From assembly GCA_003240735.1 (NCBI GenBank), contig QFNE01000028.1, positions 1 to 26,894 of the forward strand: DNA of 26,894 nucleotides. Reading direction: 5' to 3'. The notes below the pieces were generated by a model, which was given only the letters and a program-made list of their open reading frames with translations, searched no databases and was not told the DNA's origin. The translations under genes and the position numbers were made by a program. Numbering within the stretch: position 1 is the first letter of the stretch; each line of letters starts with the position of its first letter. This stretch comes from Paracoccus denitrificans. Lineage in GTDB: Bacteria; Pseudomonadota; Alphaproteobacteria; Rhodobacterales; Rhodobacteraceae. Below are positions 16,245-25,692 of the stretch, in pieces.

Positions 16245-17042
16245 ATGCCCAGAATGACCACGCCCACGGCCATCTTCGCCCTGATGATGTCCGCGGCCAT
16301 CCCGTTTGCCGCAGTGGCCCAGACGGCCACCCCGCCTGCCCCCGCCCCCGCAACGGGCGAGGCTCCGCCCCCAGACGCCGCGCCGGGTACCCCCGCACCT
16401 GCGGCACCGGCCCCAGCGGATGCACCAGCGCCTGCTCCGGCCACGGATCCCACCAGCGAGGCATCTGTGCCGCCTGCTCCGCCAGCGCCGGTTCCGCCGC
16501 CGCCAGCAGCGGGTGCAGCACCTGCACCCGGTGCGCCGCCAGCACCGCCAGCTCCTGATCCCCACGCCGCCCACGCGCCCAAGCCGGCCGGCGAAATGAA
16601 AAGCATCGCGGCTGGCCTGCACAACGCCAAGGATGAGCAGATCGGGACGGTGACGATCAGCGACACCGCCTCGGGCGCGCTTGAGGTCAAGATCAGCGCC
16701 AAAGGTATCGAGCCCGGCGAGCGCGCGGTGCATATTCACGAATTTGGGAAATGCGAAGTTCCGCAGTTCGAAACGGCCGGCGGCCACTTGGCTGGCGGCA
16801 AGGAACACGGTGCCCACTCTCCCGGTGGCATGCATTCCGGTGACCTGCCGAATGTCACTGCCGACGCCGAAGGCAATGTCGAGGCCACGTTCTTTACCAA
16901 CAATGTCACCATCGACGAGATCATGGATGCCGATGGCGGTTCCTTCATCATCCATGCTGGCGCTGACGATTATACATCTCAGCCGTCTGGCGATGCAGGT
17001 GACCGGTTTGCCTGTGGCGTCTTCGAGCCGTCGAAAGGCTGA
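16245..17042 (+). CDS. sodC: Periplasmic Cu/Zn superoxide dismutase with Pro/Ala-rich linker
   Basis: This 265-residue protein dismutates superoxide outside the cytoplasm. A signal peptide (1-25, ending FAAVA) is followed by about 90 residues of Pro/Ala-rich low complexity (27-113) and the SOD domain (about 117-262). Copper ligands are H163 and H165 (HIHEFGKC), bridging H181 (GGHL) and H237 (IIHAGADDY). Zinc ligands are H181, H188, H197 and D200 (GMHSGDLPN). C170 and C257 would form the structural disulfide, and R254 (DRFACGVF) is the active-site arginine, so the enzyme looks complete. GGAGGA eight bases before the ATG fixes the start. The linker is absent from ordinary SodC and may span the cell wall or tether the domain. 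A terminator follows 18 bases after the stop. Confidence 0.93.
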   Translation: MPRMTTPTAIFALMMSAAIPFAAVAQTATPPAPAPATGEAPPPDAAPGTPAPAAPAPADAPAPAPATDPTSEASVPPAPPAPVPPPPAAGAAPAPGAPPAPPAPDPHAAHAPKPAGEMKSIAAGLHNAKDEQIGTVTISDTASGALEVKISAKGIEPGERAVHIHEFGKCEVPQFETAGGHLAGGKEHGAHSPGGMHSGDLPNVTADAEGNVEATFFTNNVTIDEIMDADGGSFIIHAGADDYTSQPSGDAGDRFACGVFEPSKG

Positions 17043-17060
17043 ACGCAGCGAATGAACGTC

Positions 17061-17087
17061 AGGGCCGCCCGATCCGGGCGGCCCTTT
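17061..17087 (+). terminator. Hairpin terminator after sodC
   Basis: AGGGCCGCCC (17061-17070) and GGGCGGCCCT (17076-17085) pair perfectly over ten bases with a five-base loop; only a short T-run (17085-17087) follows. It lies 18 bases beyond the sodC stop and downstream of an ATG at 17052 in frame with uvrB, which makes that ATG an unlikely start. Confidence 0.75.
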
Positions 17088-17147
17088 CACTTGAAAAAGC
17101 GCGACCCGGTCGCCACGATTCTAGGGCCCCTGAAGGATTCAGCTGTC

Positions 17148-19337
<2,190 letters not shown>

Positions 19338-19338
19338 T

Positions 19339-19971
19339 TCAGCGCAGGCGCGCCATGATCTCATCTGCAAGCGCGGTGATTTCCGTGCGCGCCGTGGTCG
19401 CGGCCCCGTCCGCGACGCCCAGCCCCTGCCCCAGCGTTTCGGCATAGGCGACGCGGTTGCCCAAGGTGGCCTCCGCCACCTCGGCATCCAGTGCCCGTGC
19501 ACCGTCGGCAACCTCGGCGGCAAGACGCGTGCCGGGGCGGGTGCGGTTCAAGACAATCAACAGCGGGCGCTTTTCACGCCGTGCAAGGTCCAGAACCCCT
19601 TCGGTGGCCCAAAGATCGACCTGACTGGACGCGACGGGGACGACGATCAGATCGGCGACGCGCAAGGCGGGGCGCAGGTCGCTGTCGATCTTGGGCGGCG
19701 TATCAAGTATCACCACGTCGAACCGCTTCTTCAGCTTTTCGCCCTCGTAACTTGCCCCCCACGCCGATGAGGTCGAGAATTCCAGATCATCCTCAGGGCC
19801 CAGCCGCTCGATCCGCTCCATGAACCAGCGGCCAAGACTGCCCTGCGGGTCGGTATCGATCAGCGCGACGCTTATTCCTTGACGTCGCAAGGCGCAGGCA
19901 AGGTTCACGGCCAGCGTGGTCTTGCCAGAGCCGCCCTTCTGCTGTGCGATGGTGATGATATGGCCTGCCAT
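19339..19971 (-). CDS. Orphan ParA/MinD-superfamily ATPase
   Basis: This 210-residue protein has the deviant Walker A motif KGGSGKTT (12-19), the Walker A' segment LIDTDPQGS (37-45) and Walker B VVILDTPP (86-93). ParA ATPases form nucleotide-dependent dimers on DNA and position plasmids, chromosomes or protein clusters. The short length, without an N-terminal DNA-binding domain, matches type Ib or cargo-positioning ParAs. No ParB-like partner gene, parS-like repeat set or chemotaxis gene is seen here, so the cargo is unknown. The ATG at 19971 is preceded by AGGGGCGGG and matches the family N-terminus; an upstream frame to 20079 has no support. The main chromosomal parAB pair normally lies near gidAB, so this is probably an extra copy. 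Confidence 0.87.
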   Translation of the reverse strand: MAGHIITIAQQKGGSGKTTLAVNLACALRRQGISVALIDTDPQGSLGRWFMERIERLGPEDDLEFSTSSAWGASYEGEKLKKRFDVVILDTPPKIDSDLRPALRVADLIVVPVASSQVDLWATEGVLDLARREKRPLLIVLNRTRPGTRLAAEVADGARALDAEVAEATLGNRVAYAETLGQGLGVADGAATTARTEITALADEIMARLR

Positions 19972-20120
19972 GCCCGCCCCTGACGATCTGGTCCGCTGAA
20001 AACCTAGCGGCCCCACCCTCAGACGCAATTGAAAACAGACAATTGGACCGGCATGGACATCGGGAAAGGCCAGGCGCATGGTCGCAGCCCCAACCCGATG
20101 CCTACTAATGGACCGATCCC

Positions 20121-21188
20121 ATGACCAATCCCCAGATCACCCCCGTTTTCGACGGCCACAACGATTTTCTGCAGCGGATGGTCAGCGCCGGCCCCGATGC
20201 CAGAACGCTGTGGCTGGAAGGGGACGGGACCGGCTCGCTTGACCTGCCGCGCTGCAAGGCAGGGGGGTTTGCGGGCGGGTTCTTTGCGATCTGGATCCCC
20301 ATGGCGCCGCGCAGTACGACCGATGATCAGGTTTCGGGACTGATGGAAAACCCGCCTTTCCGCGCCGCCTTGCCGCCGGAAGTCCCCTATGAAGTCGCCC
20401 TGCCCCACGCGGTTGCCCAAGCCAGCGCCCTTCTGACGATGGCCGGCACGGGCACGGTTCGGGTCGTGCGCAGCGCCGCCGAGATCCGCCAGTCGATCGA
20501 GGACGGCCAGATCGCCGCCATCATGCACATGGAAGGGGCCGAGCCGATCGGGAACCCTGATCACCTGCACCTGTGGCACGCGGCCGGTCTGCGCTCGATC
20601 GGGCCTGTCTGGTCACGGCCCACCCGCTATGGCCACGGGGTGCCGTTCGCGTTTCCGTCCAGCCCGGATACCGGTGACGGCCTGACCGACATGGGCAAGG
20701 CTCTGGTTCGCGAATGCAACGCGCTGCGCATCATGCTGGACCTGTCGCACCTGAACGAAAAGGGCGTCGACGACATCGCGGCACTCAGCGACGCGCCGCT
20801 GGTGGCCAGTCATTCCTGCGCGCACGCCGTGGCACCCAGTTCGCGCAACCTGACCGACCGTCAACTTGCGCAGATTGCTGAGACCAAGGGGCTCGTCGGT
20901 TTGAACTATGCCAGCCAGTTCCTTGACCCCGAAGGGCGGCGCATGCCGCTGACCGATCTGTCCGTCATGCTGCGGCACCTTGACCATCTTCTGGACCATC
21001 TGGGCGAGGATGGCGTGGCGTTGGGGTCGGATTTCGACGGCGCGATCATGCCCCGCGACCTTCAGGACGCCAGCGCACTGCCCAGACTGGTCACGCTGAT
21101 GCGCGATCACGGCTATGGCGAGCAGTTGGTGCAGAAGATTGCGTGGAAGAACTGGGTCAACGTGCTGGAACGGACGTGGGGCAACTGA
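20121..21188 (+). CDS. Membrane dipeptidase family protein (peptidase M19)
   Basis: This 355-residue protein belongs to the M19 renal-dipeptidase family, zinc enzymes of the amidohydrolase superfamily that hydrolyse dipeptides, often with a D-residue. The binuclear zinc ligands align: H13 and D15 (FDGHND), E138 (MHMEGAEP), H210 (LDLSHLNEKG) and H231 (VASHSCAHA), with the catalytic aspartate in GSDFDG (D304). No signal peptide is present, so it is probably cytoplasmic. It is divergent from the ParA-like gene across about 150 bases and stands 64 bases ahead of the iscA-like gene. No strong Shine-Dalgarno precedes the ATG. Natural substrate is unknown; recycling of D-amino-acid dipeptides is possible. 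Confidence 0.92.
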   Translation: MTNPQITPVFDGHNDFLQRMVSAGPDARTLWLEGDGTGSLDLPRCKAGGFAGGFFAIWIPMAPRSTTDDQVSGLMENPPFRAALPPEVPYEVALPHAVAQASALLTMAGTGTVRVVRSAAEIRQSIEDGQIAAIMHMEGAEPIGNPDHLHLWHAAGLRSIGPVWSRPTRYGHGVPFAFPSSPDTGDGLTDMGKALVRECNALRIMLDLSHLNEKGVDDIAALSDAPLVASHSCAHAVAPSSRNLTDRQLAQIAETKGLVGLNYASQFLDPEGRRMPLTDLSVMLRHLDHLLDHLGEDGVALGSDFDGAIMPRDLQDASALPRLVTLMRDHGYGEQLVQKIAWKNWVNVLERTWGN

Positions 21189-21252
21189 ACCGGTGGGGTT
21201 GAGCGATTGACCCCGCGCGCCTATTTATAGACCAGACAGAAAGGTCGCGCTT

Positions 21253-21618
21253 ATGTTTTCGATCCCCGGCAAATCCCCCGTGTCCATCACCCCTGCCGCC
21301 GCCAAGCGGATCGCGCGGCTGGTCGGTGACAATCAGTCCGGCGGCCTGCGCATCGGCCTGAAAAAAGGCGGATGTGCGGGCATGGAGTACACCATGGAAA
21401 TCACCGAGGCCCCGGCCCCGGGTGATGAGGTCGTGGAACTGGACGGCGCACGCGTCATGATTGCGCCGACCGCGCAGATGTTCCTGTTCGGGACCGAGAT
21501 CGATTATGAATCCGGGCTGATCGACTCGGGCTTTCGGTTCCGGAACCCGAACGTCACAGAAAGCTGCGGATGCGGCGAATCCGTTAGCTTTGCCATCCCC
21601 GGCGGCGCGCAAAGCTGA
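21253..21618 (+). CDS. HesB/IscA family iron-sulfur cluster carrier
   Basis: The 121-residue A-type carrier protein receives Fe-S clusters or iron from a scaffold and passes them to target enzymes. The three invariant cysteines are present: C41 in KKGGCAGM and the C-terminal CGC pair (C105, C107). SITPAAAKRI opens the fold as usual. GAAAGG precedes the ATG. It lies outside any suf or isc operon, following the M19 gene by 64 bases; stand-alone copies are common in this family. Nearby-encoded Fe-S clients could include the PurF cluster, but there is no direct evidence. ErpA, SufA and IscA cannot be told apart on sequence alone, so no symbol is given. Confidence 0.92.
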   Translation: MFSIPGKSPVSITPAAAKRIARLVGDNQSGGLRIGLKKGGCAGMEYTMEITEAPAPGDEVVELDGARVMIAPTAQMFLFGTEIDYESGLIDSGFRFRNPNVTESCGCGESVSFAIPGGAQS

Positions 21619-21708
21619 GTTTAGCGCAAACGGTGGCGATAACGGACCTTGATCCCCAAGACCCCCGAACCTAGCACGAAAGGGCTTTGGGAATGGGGGA
21701 CGAAACGG

Positions 21709-22437
21709 ATGGTTCGCAAGATCGCTGCCGGAAACTGGAAGATGAACGGGCTGCGCGCCGACGTTTCCGAGCTAAACACGCTTAGCGCGCCGGTTGGCGT
21801 CGAAGTCGTTATTTGCCCGCCTGCCACACTGATCCATGCTGCCGCATCCGCTGGGTCTGCCGCCATGATCGGCGCGCAGGATTGCCATACGAACGAAAAG
21901 GGTGCCCATACGGGAGACGTGTCGGCTGTTCAGCTGGCCGACAGCGGCGCGAAATGGGTCATTGTCGGCCATTCCGAACGTCGGACGGATCATGCTGAAA
22001 CGGATGAGGCCGTTCGCGCCAAGGCCATCGCCGCCCACCAGTCCGGTCTGACGACCATCATCTGCGTGGGTGAGACCGAGGCGCAGCGCGATGCAGGCGA
22101 GGCCTTGGCGGTGATCGCCGCGCAACTGGCCGGGTCGGTTCCAGACTGCGCAACTGCGCAGAACACTGTCATTGCCTATGAACCGGTCTGGGCCATCGGC
22201 ACCGGACGCGTTCCCAGTGACGACCAGATTGCGGAAATCCACGCCGCCTTGCGGCTGGATCTGACCGCGCGCTTTGCGGACGGCGCTGACTTCGCGCTGC
22301 TTTACGGCGGCAGCGTCAAAGGGTCGAACGCCGCGCAGATATTTGCGGTAAAGAATGTCGACGGCGCGCTGGTCGGCGGCGCGAGCCTCACTGCCAAGGA
22401 TTTCCAACCCATCATCGACGCGCTGGCCGCCTCGTGA
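21709..22437 (+). CDS. tpiA: Triosephosphate isomerase
   Basis: TpiA interconverts dihydroxyacetone phosphate and glyceraldehyde 3-phosphate. The 242-residue barrel has all active-site residues: N9 and K11 (AGNWKMNG), H88 (IVGHSERR), the catalytic base E158 (AYEPVWAIGTG, with the mobile loop following) and the phosphate-binding LLYGGSVKGSN and GALVGGASL. It is slightly shorter than the common 250 residues, as in many alphaproteobacterial enzymes. The start at 21709 has GGGGGA about nine bases before it; an earlier in-frame ATG at 21649 adds a non-conserved extension. An imperfect inverted repeat (21655-21664 with 21682-21691) lies in the leader. tRNA-Pro follows on the same strand. Confidence 0.97.
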   Translation: MVRKIAAGNWKMNGLRADVSELNTLSAPVGVEVVICPPATLIHAAASAGSAAMIGAQDCHTNEKGAHTGDVSAVQLADSGAKWVIVGHSERRTDHAETDEAVRAKAIAAHQSGLTTIICVGETEAQRDAGEALAVIAAQLAGSVPDCATAQNTVIAYEPVWAIGTGRVPSDDQIAEIHAALRLDLTARFADGADFALLYGGSVKGSNAAQIFAVKNVDGALVGGASLTAKDFQPIIDALAAS

Positions 22438-22505
22438 CGAACCGCGCGCGGGGGCGATAATTCGGCTTTCCCCCCGCAGGAGTAGCGGTTAGAAGCACCG
22501 CTGTT

Positions 22506-22582
22506 CGGGGCGTGGCGCAGCCTGGTAGCGCGACGGTTTTGGGTACCGTAGGCCGGAGGTTCGAATCCTCTCGCCCCGACCA
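22506..22582 (+). tRNA. tRNA-Pro (anticodon TGG)
   Basis: A complete 77-base cloverleaf is visible. The acceptor arms CGGGGCG and CGCCCCG pair fully, the D arm has TGGCGCAGCCTGGTAGCGC, the anticodon stem ACGGT/ACCGT encloses loop TTTGGGT with anticodon TGG, and the T arm contains GGTTCGAATCC. Discriminator A and encoded CCA (22580-22582) follow. A small hairpin (AGCGGT/ACCGCT, 22484-22502) directly precedes it and may mark the end of the tpiA transcript. Confidence 0.97.
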
Positions 22583-22649
22583 TCCTTCAATGATTTCTTT
22601 GCGGTTATCGCCAAGCATCTTCGGGCGTGGTCGCGATTTGATGCAACCA

Positions 22650-22662
22650 GATCAATGCATTC
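22650..22662 (+). promoter_or_regulatory. Candidate IHF binding site upstream of ihfB
   Basis: The segment reads G-ATCAA-TGCA-TT-C and matches the IHF consensus WATCAANNNNTTR at every fixed core position, missing only the two degenerate outer ones. It lies 64 bases before the ihfB ATG, in a relatively AT-rich part of the gap. In E. coli ihfB is autoregulated by IHF, so a site here is plausible. A short core such as this can occur by chance. Confidence 0.35.
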
Positions 22663-22725
22663 ACCGTTTAAGGACCACACGCGCCTCGACAGTCGACCCG
22701 TCACCAAAGCTTAGGTCCCGCCGCC

Positions 22726-23007
22726 ATGATTCGCTCTGAACTTATCCAGAAGATCGCCAACGACAATCCGCATCTGTTCCAGCGCGACGTTGAGAAAATC
22801 GTCGGCACAGTCTTCGAGGAGATCATTTCGGCCATGGCGCGGGGGGACAGGGTCGAACTGCGCGGCTTCGGTGCGTTTTCGGTCAAGCGCCGTGATGCTC
22901 GTCAGGGCCGAAACCCCCGGACGGGCGAAGCGGTCGAGGTTGACGAAAAGCACGTCCCCTTCTTCAAGACCGGCAAGGCTCTTCGCGACCGTCTCAATGA
23001 CGAGTGA
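22726..23007 (+). CDS. ihfB: Integration host factor subunit beta
   Basis: IhfB pairs with IhfA to bend DNA sharply at specific sites in transcription, recombination and replication. The 93-residue protein has the usual length and plan: dimerisation helices (1-40), the beta-saddle (LRGFGAFSVKRRDARQGRNP, about 45-64) with the intercalating proline P64 at the arm tip in GRNPRTGE, and a C-terminal helix (PFFKTGKALRDRLN). In many proteobacteria ihfB follows rpsA; here tRNA-Pro lies upstream and lapA follows on the same strand. A candidate IHF site in its upstream region would allow autoregulation. The Shine-Dalgarno is weak (AGGT). Confidence 0.96.
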   Translation: MIRSELIQKIANDNPHLFQRDVEKIVGTVFEEIISAMARGDRVELRGFGAFSVKRRDARQGRNPRTGEAVEVDEKHVPFFKTGKALRDRLNDE

Positions 23008-23091
23008 GCCGGATTGCAGTCCGTGCCCTGACGGACCACAATGGTGTCGGCTGTGACCTAACATACCTAGACGTAGAAGAAGGAATACCCG

Positions 23092-23520
23092 ATGCGGACG
23101 GTTCGCCTGATTTTTGTGACTTTGGTGGCCATCGTCCTGATCGGGGTTGCCTTGGCGAACCGCGGACCTGTGACGGTCAGCCTGCTTCCGGGACAGCTTG
23201 GTCAATATCTCGGCGGCAGCTGGTCGGTGACCGTACCGGTGTTTCTGTTGATCCTGGTCACATTGCTTGTGGGGATGATTCTGGGGCTGGTCTGGGAATG
23301 GCTTCGCGAGGCGGGCCTTCGGGCAGAATCCGCGCGTCGTGCGCAGACGATCGCGGCGCTGGAACGCGAAAGCGGCACCCTGCGCCGCGACTATTCGGCG
23401 CCCAAGGATGACGTCCTGATGATCCTAGACGCGCCCCAGCCCGTGATCGATACGCGCAGCGGCGCCCCCGCTCCGCCGCCCGAAGGCGGATTGCCGGCGC
23501 CCTTGCCCCAACAACGCTGA
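23092..23520 (+). CDS. LapA family (DUF1049) inner-membrane protein
   Basis: This 142-residue protein has two membrane segments (about 4-24 and 47-68) and a cytoplasmic tail, the layout of the LapA/YciS (DUF1049) family. In E. coli LapA works with LapB in control of lipopolysaccharide synthesis through FtsH and LpxC; no lapB-like gene is visible here. A short coiled segment follows the second membrane span (EWLREAGLRAESARRAQTIA), and the C-terminus is Pro-rich. GAAGGA stands about seven bases before the ATG. Its TGA stop shares one base with the trpF start (TGATG), so the two are translationally coupled. The ihfB-lapA-trpF order recurs in Rhodobacteraceae. Confidence 0.88.
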   Translation: MRTVRLIFVTLVAIVLIGVALANRGPVTVSLLPGQLGQYLGGSWSVTVPVFLLILVTLLVGMILGLVWEWLREAGLRAESARRAQTIAALERESGTLRRDYSAPKDDVLMILDAPQPVIDTRSGAPAPPPEGGLPAPLPQQR

Positions 23521-24158
23521 TGCCCGCTGCCGCCAAGATCTGCGGTCTGACGCGACCGGAGGACTTCAGCGTCACCGCTGACGCCGGCGCGCGATACGCG
23601 GGGCTGGTCTTCTTTCCGAAATCGCCACGAAACGTATCCGTGGGCGATGCTGCCGCACTTGCGGCGCAGGCCCCGGACGGTCTTGCGAAGGTGGGGCTGT
23701 TTGTTGATCCCGACGACACCTTGCTGGATGAGGTTACTCGGCACGTCACGCTCGACATTATTCAGTTGCACGGCAAGGAAACGCCCGAGCGTGTTGCCGA
23801 AGTGAAGGCGCGAACCGCGCTGCCTGTGATGAAGGCGGTCGGGATTTCCGGTGCCGACGATCTGGACCGGCTGTGGAATTATGGGCTGGTGGCCGATTTG
23901 CTGCTGGTCGATGCGAAACCTGCGCCGGACGCCGCGTTGCCAGGTGGTAATGGGCTGTCATTCGACTGGCGTCTGCTGGTCGGGCGTCGCTTTCTGAAGC
24001 CTTGGATGCTGGCCGGTGGTCTGACCCCCGATAACGTGGCCGAGGCAGTTCGCCTGACCGGCGCTCAGGCAGTGGACGTGTCATCGGGCGTGGAAAGCGC
24101 ACCGGGCGTCAAGGACCCTGATCTGATCCGCCGCTTTGTCAAAGCTGCTGCGGAATGA
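23520..24158 (+). CDS. trpF: Phosphoribosylanthranilate isomerase
   Basis: TrpF carries out the third step of tryptophan synthesis, converting phosphoribosylanthranilate to CdRP. The 212-residue barrel has the general-base cysteine C8 (KICGLTRPED), the general-acid aspartate D131 (LLVDAKP), phosphate-binding GVSP-like and C-terminal motifs (AGGLTPDNVAEA, DVSSGVESAPGVKD). Its ATG shares the last base of the lapA stop codon, and its own stop overlaps the GNAT start by four bases, so all three are in one transcript. trpB lies 1.5 kb downstream, with GNAT and an opposite-strand pirin gene between. Confidence 0.96.
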   Translation: MPAAAKICGLTRPEDFSVTADAGARYAGLVFFPKSPRNVSVGDAAALAAQAPDGLAKVGLFVDPDDTLLDEVTRHVTLDIIQLHGKETPERVAEVKARTALPVMKAVGISGADDLDRLWNYGLVADLLLVDAKPAPDAALPGGNGLSFDWRLLVGRRFLKPWMLAGGLTPDNVAEAVRLTGAQAVDVSSGVESAPGVKDPDLIRRFVKAAAE

Positions 24159-24601
24159 CCGTCTCGTTCCGTGAAGCCACGGTCGAGGATGTGTCCGCCA
24201 TGGTCGCACTTCTGGCCGACGATATGTTGGGAAAAGCACGGGAAGGTGCGGTGCCCGAAGTTTATCGCGATGCGTTTCGGCGCATCGTCGCCGCGACCGG
24301 CAACATCCTGATTGTTGGCGAACAGAATGGCCGGATCGTTGCGATGTATCACCTGACCATGCTGCCTGGTCTTAGCAACAAGGGCGCAACCCGCGCGCAG
24401 CTTGAGTCGGTCCGTGTCGCGTCCGACCTGCGCAGCGGAGGCATCGGCAAACTGCTGTTGGCCGATGCCGAGGCGCGAGCGAAGGCGTCAGGCGCCGACC
24501 GCATCCAGCTGACAAGCCACGTGGACAGGGTCGACGCACACAGGTTCTACCGGACCAACGGCTATGACCAATCCCATACCGGGTTCAAGAAGGCGCTTTA
24601 G
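24155..24601 (+). CDS. GNAT family N-acetyltransferase
   Basis: This 148-residue GNAT protein shows the acetyl-CoA binding motif A in LESVRVASDLRSGGIGKLLL (about 88-107, with the loop RSGGIGK) and motif B in LTSHVDRVDAHRFYRTNGYD (about 119-138). The N-terminal half includes MVALLADDMLGKAREG and the strand VAMYHLTMLPGLSN, a form seen in uncharacterised single-domain acetyltransferases. The ATG overlaps the trpF stop by four bases, so it is co-transcribed with trpF although no link to tryptophan synthesis is known. Its TAG stop overlaps the stop of the converging pirin gene (24598-24601). Substrate unknown. Confidence 0.9.
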   Translation: MTVSFREATVEDVSAMVALLADDMLGKAREGAVPEVYRDAFRRIVAATGNILIVGEQNGRIVAMYHLTMLPGLSNKGATRAQLESVRVASDLRSGGIGKLLLADAEARAKASGADRIQLTSHVDRVDAHRFYRTNGYDQSHTGFKKAL

Positions 24602-25539
24602 GACCCTTCGGGAAGGGGAATGAACTCACCCCGATCTGTCGGCGGCAGGTCAAACTGACCCTGCCCCCACGCGCCCTGACGCCATTGCTCCTTGGCGTGC
24701 TCGATCCGCTCCTTGCTGGACGCAACGAAGTTCCACCACAGATAGCGTGGCCCGTTCATCGTTGCCCCACCCAGTGCCATCAGTCGCGCCCCCTGTGGGC
24801 CAGCGGCAACCGTGATCCTGTCGCCGGGACGAAAAACCATCATCCGTCCCGCCTCGAACTCTTGCCCCGCGACGGTAACGGTGCCTTGCACGATGTACAA
24901 ACCGCGATCCTCATGGTCGTCGGGCAGTGGGAAACGGGCGTTCGCGTCCAGCGTCACGTCCAGATAGAACGTGTCGGTATAAAGCGTGGCCGGCGCTTTT
25001 TCACCGTATGCGTGTCCAAGGATCAGGCGGGCATTGACACCATTGTCCTGAAACTCCGGCAGGGTCTGCTTGCCGTGATGTTCAAAGACGGGGTCCATGT
25101 CTTCGTGGCTTTCAGGCAGCGCGATCCACGTCTGGATCCCGAACAGGCTGTGATCGCCGACCCGCGCTGTCGCGCTTGTGCGTTCGGAATGGGTGACCCC
25201 TTTACCCGCAACCATCCAGTTGACGGCCCCCGGCAGGATCACCTGATCTGTGCCGATGCTGTCCCGGTGATGAAAATCCCCGCGATACAGGTATGTCACC
25301 GTCCCCAGCCCGATATGCGGATGAGGTCTGATATCGACGCCGCTGCCGGTCAGGAATTCGGCAGGGCCCGCCTGATCAAAAAAGATGAACGGCCCTACCA
25401 TCTGCCGCTTGGGCGACGGCAAAGCGCGGCGCACTTCAAAATCCCCTAGGTCACGGGCACGCGGGACGATGACCGTCTCGATCGCGTCCACGCCCACGTC
25501 ATTCGGGTCGACATGGCCGTCCAAGGCATTCCAGCTCAT
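24598..25539 (-). CDS. Pirin family protein
   Basis: The 313-residue protein is a bicupin of the pirin family. The N-terminal cupin keeps all four metal ligands of human pirin: H73 and H75 (RPHPHIGL), H117 and E119 (GVTHSERT). Some bacterial pirins oxidise quercetin, others bind metabolic enzymes; activity here is not predictable. The C-terminal cupin has lost the metal motif, as usual, and ends with a conserved PRYLWWNFVASSKERIEHA segment. Start 25539 is supported by AAAGGAGAC upstream; an earlier TTG/ATG frame to 25629 crosses the promoter. A dyad-containing promoter candidate lies just upstream. The gene is transcribed against its neighbours between the GNAT gene and trpB. Confidence 0.94.
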   Translation of the reverse strand: MSWNALDGHVDPNDVGVDAIETVIVPRARDLGDFEVRRALPSPKRQMVGPFIFFDQAGPAEFLTGSGVDIRPHPHIGLGTVTYLYRGDFHHRDSIGTDQVILPGAVNWMVAGKGVTHSERTSATARVGDHSLFGIQTWIALPESHEDMDPVFEHHGKQTLPEFQDNGVNARLILGHAYGEKAPATLYTDTFYLDVTLDANARFPLPDDHEDRGLYIVQGTVTVAGQEFEAGRMMVFRPGDRITVAAGPQGARLMALGGATMNGPRYLWWNFVASSKERIEHAKEQWRQGAWGQGQFDLPPTDRGEFIPLPEGS

Positions 25540-25561
25540 AGGCGTCTCCTTTGTTGGGATC

Positions 25562-25592
25562 AGGATAGGCACTTGAGGTGATGCTTCAAGTG
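25562..25592 (-). promoter_or_regulatory. Promoter with overlapping operator for pirin
   Basis: On the minus strand TTGAAG (25589-25584) and TATCCT (25567-25562) are spaced by 16 bases, and a start point near 25555 would leave a short leader before the AAAGGAG site and ATG at 25539. A perfect inverted repeat CACTTGA-N9-TCAAGTG (25570-25592) covers the -35 element and spacer, a typical place for a repressor or MerR-like activator. The bound regulator is unknown. Confidence 0.5.
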
Positions 25593-25692
25593 GCGTCGCG
25601 GTGATCTGATCTCGCTCATTCGACCGCATCTACGTCGGGTTTACCCAGCCACGCTTCGGCGTTACATCTTCGCCAGTTTCAAGGAGCGTATG

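Noticed and set aside
22449..22478. GCGGGGG/CCCCCGC pairing after tpiA as a terminator
   Set aside because: The loop is long, there is no T-run, and the C-run allows several registers, so it is probably incidental.
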